Assembly (NCBI GenBank): GCA_023458355.1
Contig: JAEWZS010000018.1
Coordinates: forward strand, 1 to 18,502
DNA length: 18,502 bases
Direction: 5' to 3'
Source of the DNA: Bacillota bacterium
GTDB taxonomy: Bacteria; Bacillota; Clostridia; Christensenellales; CAG-138
Shown here piece after piece: positions 6,922 through 12,921 of the stretch (its first letter is position 1; each line of letters opens with the position of its first letter). The position numbers were made by a program, and so were the translations under genes. The notes beneath the pieces are model-generated. The model did no database searches. It was not told the DNA's origin and was given only the letters and a program-made list of their open reading frames with translations.

Positions 6922-7038
6922 CACGCAAGGCCGTAGGCCTTGGCCCACGCGAGGCCCAACGGCCGAGGTCTGAAGGCGTCTCCCGCCTTAAGGCTCCGGC
7001 TATACCGGACGTAAAAGGGCTCCGGCTTTGGCGGACGC
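6922..7038. repeat. Mosaic palindromic modules shared, inverted, with 5695-5792
   Basis: The 25-bp stretch at 6922-6946 matches the reverse complement of 5768-5792 at 24 of 25 positions. The 22-bp stretch at 7017-7038 matches the reverse complement of 5695-5716 at 20 of 22. The order of modules is also inverted, as expected for two copies of one composite repeat in opposite orientations. The inner core shared by both is CAAGGCC...GGCCTTG and GGCTCCGGC. Confidence 0.75.
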
Positions 7039-7062
7039 GCATGTCGTCAAAGCCCGAATGAA

Positions 7063-7233
7063 GTCAAGGGGTGCTTTCGCAGTTCGCAATAGTCGCTTCG
7101 CTTCCTTTAGGTCGCGTTACTCATTTGCGAAGGCCCGCAGGCCAAGTGCCTGAGGCGTCTCCCGCCGAAGGCCTCACTGGGCTTCCGTCTCGCTTCATCC
7201 GCCATCGGCGGCGCTTCGGCTTCGCCCCTTGAC
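7063..7233. repeat. 171-bp segment bounded by 9-bp inverted repeats
   Basis: GTCAAGGGG (7063-7071) and CCCCTTGAC (7225-7233) form a perfect inverted pair around GC-rich non-coding DNA with several small palindromes. The layout resembles the nested block at 5644-5849 but with different terminal sequence. No target duplication was identified. Confidence 0.4.
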
Positions 7234-7256
7234 AATCCCCGAAGCCTTGAGCATTA

Positions 7257-7697
7257 TTATTCTTTCAGTCTAGAGGGCTTCTCACCCGTTGTAATGTAAC
7301 GCAAATTCGCGACCGTGCAGCCGCGGTTTGTAATAAGCGCAGTCGTACCTGCTTCGTCGGCTAGAGGGTCGTTTCCGGCTTCGCAGAAATAGAGCTCCAC
7401 CTCTTTATTAGCGGGTAACAGCTCGACCATCGAGTTGAATGCAGGTGCGGGAAACGATGCCCACACTGGAGCGCCTATGACGATGCGGTCGTAGTCGTTT
7501 AGATCAACACTAAGAGGCTTAATTTTCACAGCTTTGCGCTTCATCGCATGCAAACAGCCCGGCAGGAATGCACGAAACATGCCCCTTTTGCGTACCTCAA
7601 AAACGCGGCAGGAAGGTGCATTGAGCTCTTTTGACAGACGCTCGGCTTCCTTTTTCGTGGAGCCGCCAAGGGTATAGTAAAGGATCAAAGTCTTCAC
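7257..7697 (-). CDS. Flavodoxin-like protein
   Basis: The 146-aa protein starts VKTLILYYTLGGSTKKEAER. The first beta strand followed by a T-L-G-G-S-T loop fits the FMN phosphate-binding loop of flavodoxins. YDRIVIGAPVWASFPAPAF corresponds to the isoalloxazine-binding loop, and a beta strand VELYFCEAGND precedes the last region. It is probably an FMN electron-transfer or quinone-reductase-type protein. The start is a GTG at 7697 with AGGAGG 8 nt upstream, overlapping the end of pyrH. A longer frame reaching 7811 would lie inside pyrH and is rejected. Sitting 11 bp after pyrH, it interrupts the usual pyrH-frr order. Since IspG in this window needs flavodoxin or ferredoxin electrons, a link is tempting but unproven. 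Confidence 0.82.
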   Translation of the reverse strand: MKTLILYYTLGGSTKKEAERLSKELNAPSCRVFEVRKRGMFRAFLPGCLHAMKRKAVKIKPLSVDLNDYDRIVIGAPVWASFPAPAFNSMVELLPANKEVELYFCEAGNDPLADEAGTTALITNRGCTVANLRYITTGEKPSRLKE

Positions 7698-7708
7698 AGT
7701 TTCCCCTC

Positions 7709-8416
7709 CTATTGAATGATCGTACCTACTTTTTCCCCGCGCACAACGCGCAGAATAGAGCCTTCCTCCTTCATGGAAAACACGAGAATGGGGATGTTTT
7801 GCTCCATGCACAGCGTAATGGCGGTAAGGTCCGTAGCGCGCAGTTCATTCTCCACAACCTCTTTATATGTCAAAGTATCATAGCGCACTGCGGACTTATC
7901 GGAATTCGGGTCACAGGAATAAACACCGTCCACGTTTTTCGCTAACAGCAGTGCGTCGGCATGAATCTCCGCCGCCTTAAGCGCAGCGGCTGTATCGGTA
8001 GAGAAGAACGGAAGCCCGCTTCCCGCCGCGAAAATAACCAACTTGCCTTCGTTTAAGGCCGCTAAAGCGCCGCGCGAGGTATAGCTTTCACAAAAGCGCG
8101 GCACATCAGTCGACGACATCACAACAGCAGGTACATTAATCTTTTCAAGTGCATCCTGCAGCGCAAGAGAGTTAATGATGGTGGCAAGCATACCCATTTG
8201 GTCCGCACGGTTTCGCTCCATAGCACCGCTGCTCCTGCCGCGCCAAATATTGCCCGCTCCAACGGTTACACCAACCTCCACACCGCTTTCATGCAAAAGT
8301 TTGAGCTGACGCGCGATAGCGCCAACCGCATTAAAATCGAGTACGTCGTTTTTGCCCGCAAGCGCTTCTCCCGACAGCTTTATGGATATGCGCTTGTAAC
8401 GAATGTTGTTTCCCAT
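7709..8416 (-). CDS. pyrH: UMP kinase
   Basis: This enzyme phosphorylates UMP to UDP in pyrimidine nucleotide synthesis and belongs to the amino-acid kinase fold. Characteristic segments are YKRISIKLSGEAL (phosphate loop), VGVTVGAGNIWRGR, RNRADQMGMLATIINSLAL, RFCESYTSRGALAAL, VIFAAGSGLPFFSTDTAAALKAAEI, ADALLLAKNVDGVYSCDP and TDLTAITLCMEQNIPILVF. The start is set at the ATG at 8416 (235 aa), with GGGGGA 8 nt upstream. The longer frame begins at a TTG inside that ribosome binding site. It follows tsf, separated by a terminator and its own promoter, and is close to the downstream flavodoxin-like gene. Confidence 0.97.
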   Translation of the reverse strand: MGNNIRYKRISIKLSGEALAGKNDVLDFNAVGAIARQLKLLHESGVEVGVTVGAGNIWRGRSSGAMERNRADQMGMLATIINSLALQDALEKINVPAVVMSSTDVPRFCESYTSRGALAALNEGKLVIFAAGSGLPFFSTDTAAALKAAEIHADALLLAKNVDGVYSCDPNSDKSAVRYDTLTYKEVVENELRATDLTAITLCMEQNIPILVFSMKEEGSILRVVRGEKVGTIIQ

Positions 8417-8435
8417 TAGACTTTCCCCCAAATAA

Positions 8436-8465
8436 ATTCTAAAAAAACCTTTTTCTGTATATCAA
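8436..8465 (-). promoter_or_regulatory. Sigma-A promoter for pyrH
   Basis: On the minus strand TTGATA (8460-8465) and TAGAAT (8436-8441) are 18 bp apart. The -35 box overlaps the T-tract of the tsf terminator, giving a compact terminator-promoter junction between the translation genes and pyrH. Confidence 0.6.
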
Positions 8466-8491
8466 AAAAGGAACACCTATCGGTGTTCCTT
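8464..8491 (-). terminator. Rho-independent terminator of the rpsB-tsf operon
   Basis: On the minus strand a perfect 10-bp stem AAGGAACACC/GGTGTTCCTT with loop GATA is followed by TTTTTT. It lies 9 bp past the tsf stop codon. Confidence 0.93.
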
Positions 8492-8500
8492 TCTCAGGAA

Positions 8501-9154
8501 TTATTTGCTCATCTGACCCATGACTTCTTCGGCGAAGTTGTCCTGGCGTTTTTGGAGGCCCTCTCCCATTTCGTAACGGACAAACCTGCGAACGCTGATC
8601 TTCTCGCCGATTTTAGCGGAAGCGGCATTCACGAGCTGCTGTACGGTCTGATCGGGGTCCTTCACAAAGGGCTGCTCTAAGAGGCAAACCTCTTTGTAAT
8701 ATTTTTCGATGCGGCCTTCCACCATCTTTTCAATAATGGCGGCGGGCTTAGGCTTAGGCTCGTTGAGCGCCTGCGCACGAAGAATTTCCTTTTCCTTCTC
8801 GATCTCTACTTGGTCCACGTCTTCCTTACGGATACAGGTGGGCTTCGCAGCCGCTATCTGCATAGCGATATCATGCACGAGTGTTTTGAATTCGTTGGTC
8901 TTCGCCACGAAATCGGTCTCGCAGTTAACCTCAAGAAGTACGCCGATTTTGCCGCCCATGTGGACATAGGCATCCACAATACCTTCAGCGGCGATGCGGC
9001 CGGCCTTCTTGGCGTTGCTCGCAAGGCTCTTCTCGCGGAGATAATCCGCGGCCTTTTCCATATTGCCTTCACACTCGGTGAGGGCTTTTTTGCAATCCAT
9101 CATGCCCGCGCCGGTCAACTCACGCAGGGCCATTACGTCTTTAGCTGTGAACAT
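8501..9154 (-). CDS. tsf: Translation elongation factor Ts
   Basis: EF-Ts is the guanine nucleotide exchange factor for EF-Tu. The 217-aa protein starts MFTAKDVMALRELTGAGMMD, a UBA-like N-terminal domain of about 50 residues with CKKAL. The EF-Tu-interacting TDFVA motif appears as EVNCETDFVAKTNEF. The C-terminal half (LLEQPFVKDPDQTVQQLV, ISVRRFVRYEMGEGL) is present, and the overall length corresponds to the shorter EF-Ts forms. The ATG has GGGAGG 9 nt upstream. It is 20 bp after rpsB, the classic rpsB-tsf operon, and ends at a strong terminator. Confidence 0.97.
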   Translation of the reverse strand: MFTAKDVMALRELTGAGMMDCKKALTECEGNMEKAADYLREKSLASNAKKAGRIAAEGIVDAYVHMGGKIGVLLEVNCETDFVAKTNEFKTLVHDIAMQIAAAKPTCIRKEDVDQVEIEKEKEILRAQALNEPKPKPAAIIEKMVEGRIEKYYKEVCLLEQPFVKDPDQTVQQLVNAASAKIGEKISVRRFVRYEMGEGLQKRQDNFAEEVMGQMSK

Positions 9155-9174
9155 ATCAATGAACCTCCCAAGGA

Positions 9175-9912
9175 TTAAAAGTCTTCTTCTTCCGCTTTGG
9201 CGGATTCTTCAGCGGCGGCTTCCATTTGTTCGCCCTGCCTGCCTTCGAGCACCGCATCGGCGATCTTGGAGGCGATAAGCTTGACAGCGCGAATGGCGTC
9301 GTCATTGCCCGGGATGGGGTAATCAACTTCGTCGGGGTCGCAGTTAGTATCGACAATCGCTACCACGGGGATACCCAGCGCATGGGCTTCCAATATGGCG
9401 ATGTGCTCCTTGCGCGGATCGACGATGAACATAGCACCCGGTAGGCGCTTCATATCCTTGATGCCGCCGAGGTTCTTTTCAAGCTTTTCCCTCTCGGCCT
9501 TCAGCTTGATGACTTCCTTCTTGGGAAGCAGATTGAAATCGCCGTCGGCTTCCATCTTGTCAATCTTGCGAAGACGCGCTATACGGGACTGCATGGTCTT
9601 AAAGTTCGTCAGCATGCCACCGAGCCAGCGCTGGTTCACGAAGAACATTTCGCAGCGGCGGGCTTCCTGCTCGATACTTTCCTGCGCCTGCTTCTTGGTA
9701 CCGACAAACAGAATCGATTCGCCCTGCATAGCGATATCACGGACGAAGTAATAAGCTTCCTCCGCCTTTTTGACGGTCTTTTGAAGGTCGATGATGTAGA
9801 TGCCGTTGCGCTCGGTGAAGATGTACTCCTTCATTTTGGGGTTCCAGCGGCGGGTCTGGTGACCGAAGTGCACGCCGGCCTCAAGGAGCTGTTTCATGGA
9901 AATTACGGACAT
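9175..9912 (-). CDS. rpsB: 30S ribosomal protein S2
   Basis: The 245-aa protein begins MSVISMKQLLEAGVHFGHQT and carries RRWNPKMKEYIF, QRWLGGMLTNFKT and IVDTNCDPDEVDYPIPGNDD, all diagnostic of S2. The tail is acidic (EEDF), as in many Firmicutes. The ATG has GAGGAGG about 10 nt upstream. It is preceded by a strong sigma-A promoter and a leader of about 135 nt with stable stem-loops, and is the first gene of the rpsB-tsf operon. Confidence 0.98.
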   Translation of the reverse strand: MSVISMKQLLEAGVHFGHQTRRWNPKMKEYIFTERNGIYIIDLQKTVKKAEEAYYFVRDIAMQGESILFVGTKKQAQESIEQEARRCEMFFVNQRWLGGMLTNFKTMQSRIARLRKIDKMEADGDFNLLPKKEVIKLKAEREKLEKNLGGIKDMKRLPGAMFIVDPRKEHIAILEAHALGIPVVAIVDTNCDPDEVDYPIPGNDDAIRAVKLIASKIADAVLEGRQGEQMEAAAEESAKAEEEDF

Positions 9913-10054
9913 AGATAAGTTTCCTCCTCGTTTTTAATATCCTCCCCGCGCTTCATTTCTTAACGCGAACCTTTCTACATAAAGAAAGGCACGACGCGCA
10001 AGATCCGCGCGGGTGCGTATTGCGGCGTCCGTTCGCCGCACACATACCCGTGAG
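9913..10054 (-). promoter_or_regulatory. Structured rpsB mRNA leader
   Basis: The leader between the promoter and rpsB contains three stem-loops in transcript order: GTGCGGCG...CGCCGC with ACGGA-type loop (about 10013-10042), CGCGC/GCGCG (9995-10011), and CCTTTCT/AGAAAGG with a 6-nt loop (9970-9989). None is followed by a U-run, so this is not a simple terminator. Ribosomal protein operons are often autoregulated through such leaders, and S2 binding here is an inference. Confidence 0.45.
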
Positions 10055-10084
10055 ATTATAGCATAGTACCTAATTGAAATGCAA
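10055..10084 (-). promoter_or_regulatory. Sigma-A promoter of the rpsB-tsf operon
   Basis: On the minus strand TTGCAT (10079-10084) is followed after 18 bp by a consensus TATAAT (10055-10060). The predicted start lies near 10048, and the promoter begins 4 bp after the DUF1292 stop. Confidence 0.75.
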
Positions 10085-10087
10085 GAA

Positions 10088-10366
10088 TTATTCGCCCTCA
10101 ACCTCGTCCATGAGCGAGAGAAACTCTTCAAACACCTCTTCGAGCAAAATTTCATTGTCGACGGATACATAAGTATCCTGTCCGTCCTCGTTCACAGCCC
10201 GTAAAATGATGACTTCGGCTTCCTCATCGTCATCCTCTTGCTGTGCGGGCTCAAGTGCTACATAGCGCTCGCCTTCGTATAAAAACGTAAGCACATGTAA
10301 AAAGCGCTCCTCGCGGCCAAGTTCATCGAGCAACACCACTTCGTCGTTAACATGCATTTGTTCCAT
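10088..10366 (-). CDS. DUF1292 family protein (YrzB-like)
   Basis: The 92-aa acidic protein reads VNDEVVLLDELGREERFLHV, then LTFLYEGERYVALEPAQQED, EEAEVIILRAVNEDGQDTYV and VFEEFLSLMDE. This is the DUF1292 layout of beta strands, an acidic linker and a terminal helix. The function is unknown. The family is habitually linked to ireB and ruvX in Firmicutes, exactly as here. The ATG has AAGGA about 9 nt upstream and lies 27 bp after ruvX, so it is probably the last gene of that operon. Confidence 0.93.
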   Translation of the reverse strand: MEQMHVNDEVVLLDELGREERFLHVLTFLYEGERYVALEPAQQEDDDEEAEVIILRAVNEDGQDTYVSVDNEILLEEVFEEFLSLMDEVEGE

Positions 10367-10393
10367 GGTGGAATTTCCTTTCTATGATATCCA

Positions 10394-10819
10394 TTAGTAA
10401 AGCTTCGGATTTGATGCGAGATACCCTTGCAATATAACAACCGCAGCGAGCTTATCCACTACCTTGCGGCGCTTTTGCCAATTCATCTCTGCCTCCATAA
10501 GCACCCGCTCGGCGGATACGGTTGTGAGCCTCTCATCATAAAATGCATGCTCGCCTTCAAAATTACTGAGTACCGCATTTGCAAATTCCTTTACGCGCTC
10601 AGATTGAAAACCATAACTTCCATCCATGTTGCGGGGCATGCCAAACAAAAGCCGTACGGGTTCATAACCTTTCGCAAGCTTTAAAATATAGGCGACGTCT
10701 TTTTCAAGATCACCTGTTCTTGTATAGGTTTCAAGCCCCTGCGCGGTGATGCCTAGCGCATCGCTCACAGCGATGCCAATCCGCTTATCACCCACGTCGA
10801 GCGCAAGAATGCGTAACAT
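10394..10819 (-). CDS. ruvX: Holliday junction resolvase-like / pre-16S rRNA nuclease YqgF
   Basis: The 141-aa RNase H-fold nuclease has its three acidic active-site residues in place: D8 in LALDVGDKRIGIAVSD, E96 in FYDERLTTVSAERVL and D122 in KVVDKLAAVVILQGYL. Family members process the 5' end of 16S rRNA and have also been described as Holliday-junction resolvase-like. The ATG is preceded by AGGGGG at a short spacing of 4-5 nt. It lies between ireB and the DUF1292 gene, the conserved Firmicutes arrangement. Confidence 0.95.
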   Translation of the reverse strand: MLRILALDVGDKRIGIAVSDALGITAQGLETYTRTGDLEKDVAYILKLAKGYEPVRLLFGMPRNMDGSYGFQSERVKEFANAVLSNFEGEHAFYDERLTTVSAERVLMEAEMNWQKRRKVVDKLAAVVILQGYLASNPKLY

Positions 10820-10841
10820 AAAACCCCCTAAGCATAAACGA

Positions 10842-10859
10842 GGCGCGCATAAGCGCGCC
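10842..10859. terminator. GC-rich hairpin between ireB and ruvX
   Basis: GGCGCGC-ATAA-GCGCGCC is a perfect 7-bp stem with a 4-nt loop. On the minus strand it is followed by TCGTTTATG, a poor U-tract. It may be a weak terminator or a processing or stability structure that adjusts ruvX-DUF1292 output relative to ireB. Confidence 0.45.
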
Positions 10860-10879
10860 CCATATGGTTCTAATTCGTG

Positions 10880-11152
10880 TTACTCCCCATCCTCGGGCAG
10901 ATTGTGCTCGGCATAATAGCGCACAAGCTCTTCTAAGAGCTCGTCCCGCTCAAGCATACGGATGCGGTACCGGGCGTTGTTGTGGCTCGTGATATACGTC
11001 GGATCGCCGCTGATTAGGTAGCCGACAATTTGGTTCACAGGGTCGTAGCCCTTTTCCCTCATAGCGGAGTACACGCTCATAAGTACCTCATTGGCTGTGC
11101 TCTTATCCCGAGGTATGGAAAAGTGCATTGTCTCGTTGGTATTGTCCGTCAT
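10880..11152 (-). CDS. ireB: IreB family regulatory phosphoprotein (DUF965/UPF0297)
   Basis: The 90-aa protein reads MTDNTNETMHFSIPRDKSTA, then EVLMSVYSAMREKGYDPVNQ, IVGYLISGDPTYITSHNNAR and MLERDELLEELVRYYAEHNL, essentially the whole conserved IreB sequence. In Enterococcus IreB is a substrate of the PASTA Ser/Thr kinase IreK and affects cell-wall stress and cephalosporin resistance. The N-terminal threonines here (T2, T5, T8) are candidate sites. The ATG has AAAGGAG about 7 nt upstream. alaS, the frequent upstream neighbour in other Firmicutes, is missing. Confidence 0.96.
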   Translation of the reverse strand: MTDNTNETMHFSIPRDKSTANEVLMSVYSAMREKGYDPVNQIVGYLISGDPTYITSHNNARYRIRMLERDELLEELVRYYAEHNLPEDGE

Positions 11153-11186
11153 GGCGTTACTCCTTTCCGCATTTGTATTTTTATTT

Positions 11187-11192
11187 ATTATA
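11187..11192 (-). promoter_or_regulatory. Probable -10 box upstream of ireB
   Basis: A consensus TATAAT on the minus strand lies about 35 nt before the ireB ATG. The region 17 bp upstream of it is only weakly -35-like (TATGAA), so the promoter is likely but not certain. Confidence 0.45.
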
Positions 11193-11575
11193 CATGATGC
11201 GGCGTATTTTTCATAGTCACTGGGGAAAATTTTACAATCCCGTCGTTTTTACAAAATAAAGCATTTGCTAGATATAACGAAGGTGCATGCAGCCGGGTTC
11301 CCAAAAATAGGAAATATTTTTGTTGCATGCATATTCAGGCATCCGCACATGGCGGTTGATGACATGCCGTCCGGGGGCCGACCTATAATTGCCTACACGG
11401 GGCGTATGTTGTCGTGAACGTAGGGGGCGGCGTCCCCGACGCCCCGCGATACATTGCATGCGTATTTAGGGTCACAGCCTATAAGCGTTGACATCGGGCT
11501 GTCCGGAGGCAGCCCCAACAAATGCTCGTTCCCGTTGTCCTGCCGATGCCCGATCCTTACTGCAGGTCGCTTTTG
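11193..11575. other. 383-bp gap with palindromes and no recognisable gene
   Basis: No ORF with a ribosome binding site was found on either strand. The gap contains paired GCATGC motifs around 11285-11330, a REP-like hairpin preceded by GTAGGG (11420-11448), and a GGGCTG/CAGCCC hairpin (about 11495-11514). It also holds ATCGGGC (about 11492) opposite GCCCGAT (about 11550), a long-range pairing that could enclose the previous hairpin. It may hold decayed intergenic repeats or a structured RNA. Confidence 0.5.
11420..11448. repeat. REP-like palindrome with GTAGGG flank
   Basis: GTAGGG is followed by GGCGGCGTCCCCGACGCCCC, a GC-rich imperfect hairpin. The GTAGGG flank followed by a stem links it to the palindromes at 465-521 and to those inside the tandem array at 17996-18348. 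Confidence 0.5.
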
Positions 11576-11608
11576 ACATACGGGCCGCCTTTTGGCGGCC
11601 CGCTATGT
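11576..11608. terminator. Very stable hairpin after the 52-aa ORF
   Basis: ACATA-CGGGCCGCC-TTTT-GGCGGCCCG-C-TATGT gives a 14-bp nearly perfect stem with a 4-nt loop, ending directly at the stop codon of the small ORF. The minus-strand 3' flank lacks a U-run, so it could be a terminator aided by other factors or a 3' mRNA-stabilising structure. Confidence 0.65.
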
Positions 11609-11767
11609 TTAGCTAAATGTTTTCATTACGGCTCTGCGTGTGCACCTCGCAGCCCTTTTCGAATCGCGCACCATGCGCCTCGAAACATCCGGATACATAG
11701 ACATGAGCGCCGCGGAGGCAATGGTGATGCCCGCGGCCATGCCAATCACAAGCGGTACGGCTTTCAT
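11609..11767 (-). CDS. Small 52-aa membrane-anchored protein, basic C-terminus
   Basis: The frame starts at an ATG with AAAGGAG 8 nt upstream, an excellent ribosome binding site. The protein reads MKAVPLVIGMAAGITIASAA, then LMSMYPDVSRRMVRDSKRAA and RCTRRAVMKTFS. An N-terminal hydrophobic, glycine/alanine-rich segment of about 20 residues is followed by a strongly basic tail, as in small YtxH-like single-pass membrane proteins. I recall similar short proteins in Clostridia, but no function is known. The stop codon directly abuts a very stable hairpin, which supports a real transcript. A TTGACA is present upstream on the minus strand near 11845 but lacks a convincing -10. Confidence 0.75.
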   Translation of the reverse strand: MKAVPLVIGMAAGITIASAALMSMYPDVSRRMVRDSKRAARCTRRAVMKTFS

Positions 11768-11959
11768 AACGGTATCTCCTTTCAAAACAGGCGTTTACCG
11801 CTAGTTTGTGCGAAAAGGTGGTACGTTATGGTTGGGATATGTTGTCAAGAACTCGCGAAACAGAGAAGGAATGCAGGCAGAAAACGCGACCTGCAATATG
11901 CAGCGACATCGTGATTAAAATAATTGGGTAAACCGCCTGCAAACTAAATCATCGCTCCT

Positions 11960-12727
11960 CTAATTGTCGCGCCCATTCAAATACTGACACCATTCATCGT
12001 AGATCTCTTTTTCCGACTTTCCGAATACATCCTCATAACTGCCGTTTCCAGATGCATATGTGACGATTTTATCCCAGCCATATTTCTTTTCTAAGTAATC
12101 TATATAATTGTAAGAAAAAGCATAGCCTCCGATTTCACCAAATTCCAAACCGTTTTCGGTATGCATCTGCTTTATGGTGGGGACTGCCATTGTGCTGATA
12201 TCTATATTAAACTTCTGTTGCGCGAGGTATGTAGCAAGTCCATTATCCCAGAAATAGGATAGCTTTGGGTTGATTTGAAATACGATAGAATGAACGAGCT
12301 CATGGAGGGTGGCGTTAAGAATATCATCGTGCGTATGAACCTTAACCGGTGCATAGGGTGATACCATCATAATATTACCGTTATGGCTGTCGCCTATATG
12401 CCAGAGCGGTGCAATAGCGAGTGTTATAAAACCTGCTTCCCTAATAGCTAACTGGCTTCGTGTTTTATACAAATATACCTTTGTCGGTATAGTGCTAGTA
12501 AAATTCATTTTCGTATAAATTTCATCTGACTTTTTCGTTAGTAGCGAAAAAACTTCGTTTGCTCCTTTTTCATCACCGGGTTGGTAAGAAAGTATAATAT
12601 TTGAACCAACCATGGTTTTGCTTCCTAAAGGTGCATAGAAAAAGATCGGGAGTGTCTGAATAACAGCAAGCGCCAGAAAGCATGCTGTTATAATCAAAAA
12701 TGTGTGTTTCTTTCTTTTCTTCTCCAT
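11960..12727 (-). CDS. Membrane-anchored gluzincin-like peptidase (MA-type), third metal ligand altered
   Basis: The 255-aa protein has a basic N-terminus, one membrane segment at about 9-31 and an extracellular domain of about 220 residues. The zinc motif HELVH is at 142-146 (NATLHELVHSIVF), preceded by beta strands such as IPTKVYLYKT. Gluzincins of the peptidase MA-like type normally continue with an E-G-L-A-x-Y segment whose Glu is the third zinc ligand. Here the segment is W-D-N-G-L-A-T-Y (N162), so that Glu is replaced by Asn. The protein may be a pseudo-enzyme or use another ligand. The ribosome binding site is weak (GAGAGAAG). It lies in the AT-rich accessory island with no obvious operon partner. 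Its substrate is unknown. Confidence 0.8.
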   Translation of the reverse strand: MEKKRKKHTFLIITACFLALAVIQTLPIFFYAPLGSKTMVGSNIILSYQPGDEKGANEVFSLLTKKSDEIYTKMNFTSTIPTKVYLYKTRSQLAIREAGFITLAIAPLWHIGDSHNGNIMMVSPYAPVKVHTHDDILNATLHELVHSIVFQINPKLSYFWDNGLATYLAQQKFNIDISTMAVPTIKQMHTENGLEFGEIGGYAFSYNYIDYLEKKYGWDKIVTYASGNGSYEDVFGKSEKEIYDEWCQYLNGRDN

Positions 12728-12792
12728 TTTTATTCTTCTCTCTTTTCAATACTTATTTGCGATGCCATAGCACTGCCGTTATAACGAAAGCA

Positions 12793-12844
12793 GCCTCACT
12801 TAGTACTGTCGTTATCACTATAACGGGCAAAACTAAATTGAGGC
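12793..12844. repeat. Imperfect inverted repeat with inner hairpin
   Basis: GCCTCAcTTAG pairs with CTAAaTTGAGGC, and inside the loop CGTTAT pairs with ATAACG. It lies between the peptidase gene and the broken hydrolase gene. It may be a bidirectional terminator-like structure or an operator; no U-run is present. Confidence 0.4.
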
Positions 12845-12854
12845 TGACAATAAC

Positions 12855-12921
12855 CTTAAATCTTTCTTAAATCTCAAGGAGTATAGATATGTTGAATTAT
12901 GAATTGGTCGTTACGGGATAG
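12855..12921 (+). promoter_or_regulatory. Direct repeat plus ribosome binding site and aborted plus-strand start (vestige of a lost gene)
   Basis: CTTAAATCT occurs twice (12855-12863 and 12866-12874) with 11-bp periodicity, the classic spacing of OmpR/PhoB-family response-regulator sites. It is followed by AAGGAG (12876-12881) and an ATG at 12889 with ideal spacing. That frame stops after ten codons at 12919-12921, running antisense into the hydrolase 3' end. It looks like the regulatory region of a plus-strand gene that has been lost or replaced. Confidence 0.35.

Larger units (their letters stand above)
6732..7256. other. 525-bp repeat-rich non-coding gap between the flavodoxin-like gene and frr
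   Basis: I see no gene here. Frames of 60-69 codons exist but are made of palindromic repeats and lack ribosome binding sites. The gap holds a CACAAAA/TTTTGTG hairpin (about 6759-6786), a GC-rich module block (6922-7038) matching the block at 5695-5792 in reverse orientation, a 14-bp direct repeat AGGCGTCTCCCGCC (6974-6987 and 7153-7166), and an inverted-repeat-bounded segment at 7063-7233. Confidence 0.7.

Noticed and set aside
7698..7811. 38-residue extension of the flavodoxin-like protein
   Set aside because: It lies inside pyrH in another frame, and a GTG with a perfect ribosome binding site gives the correct flavodoxin N-terminus.
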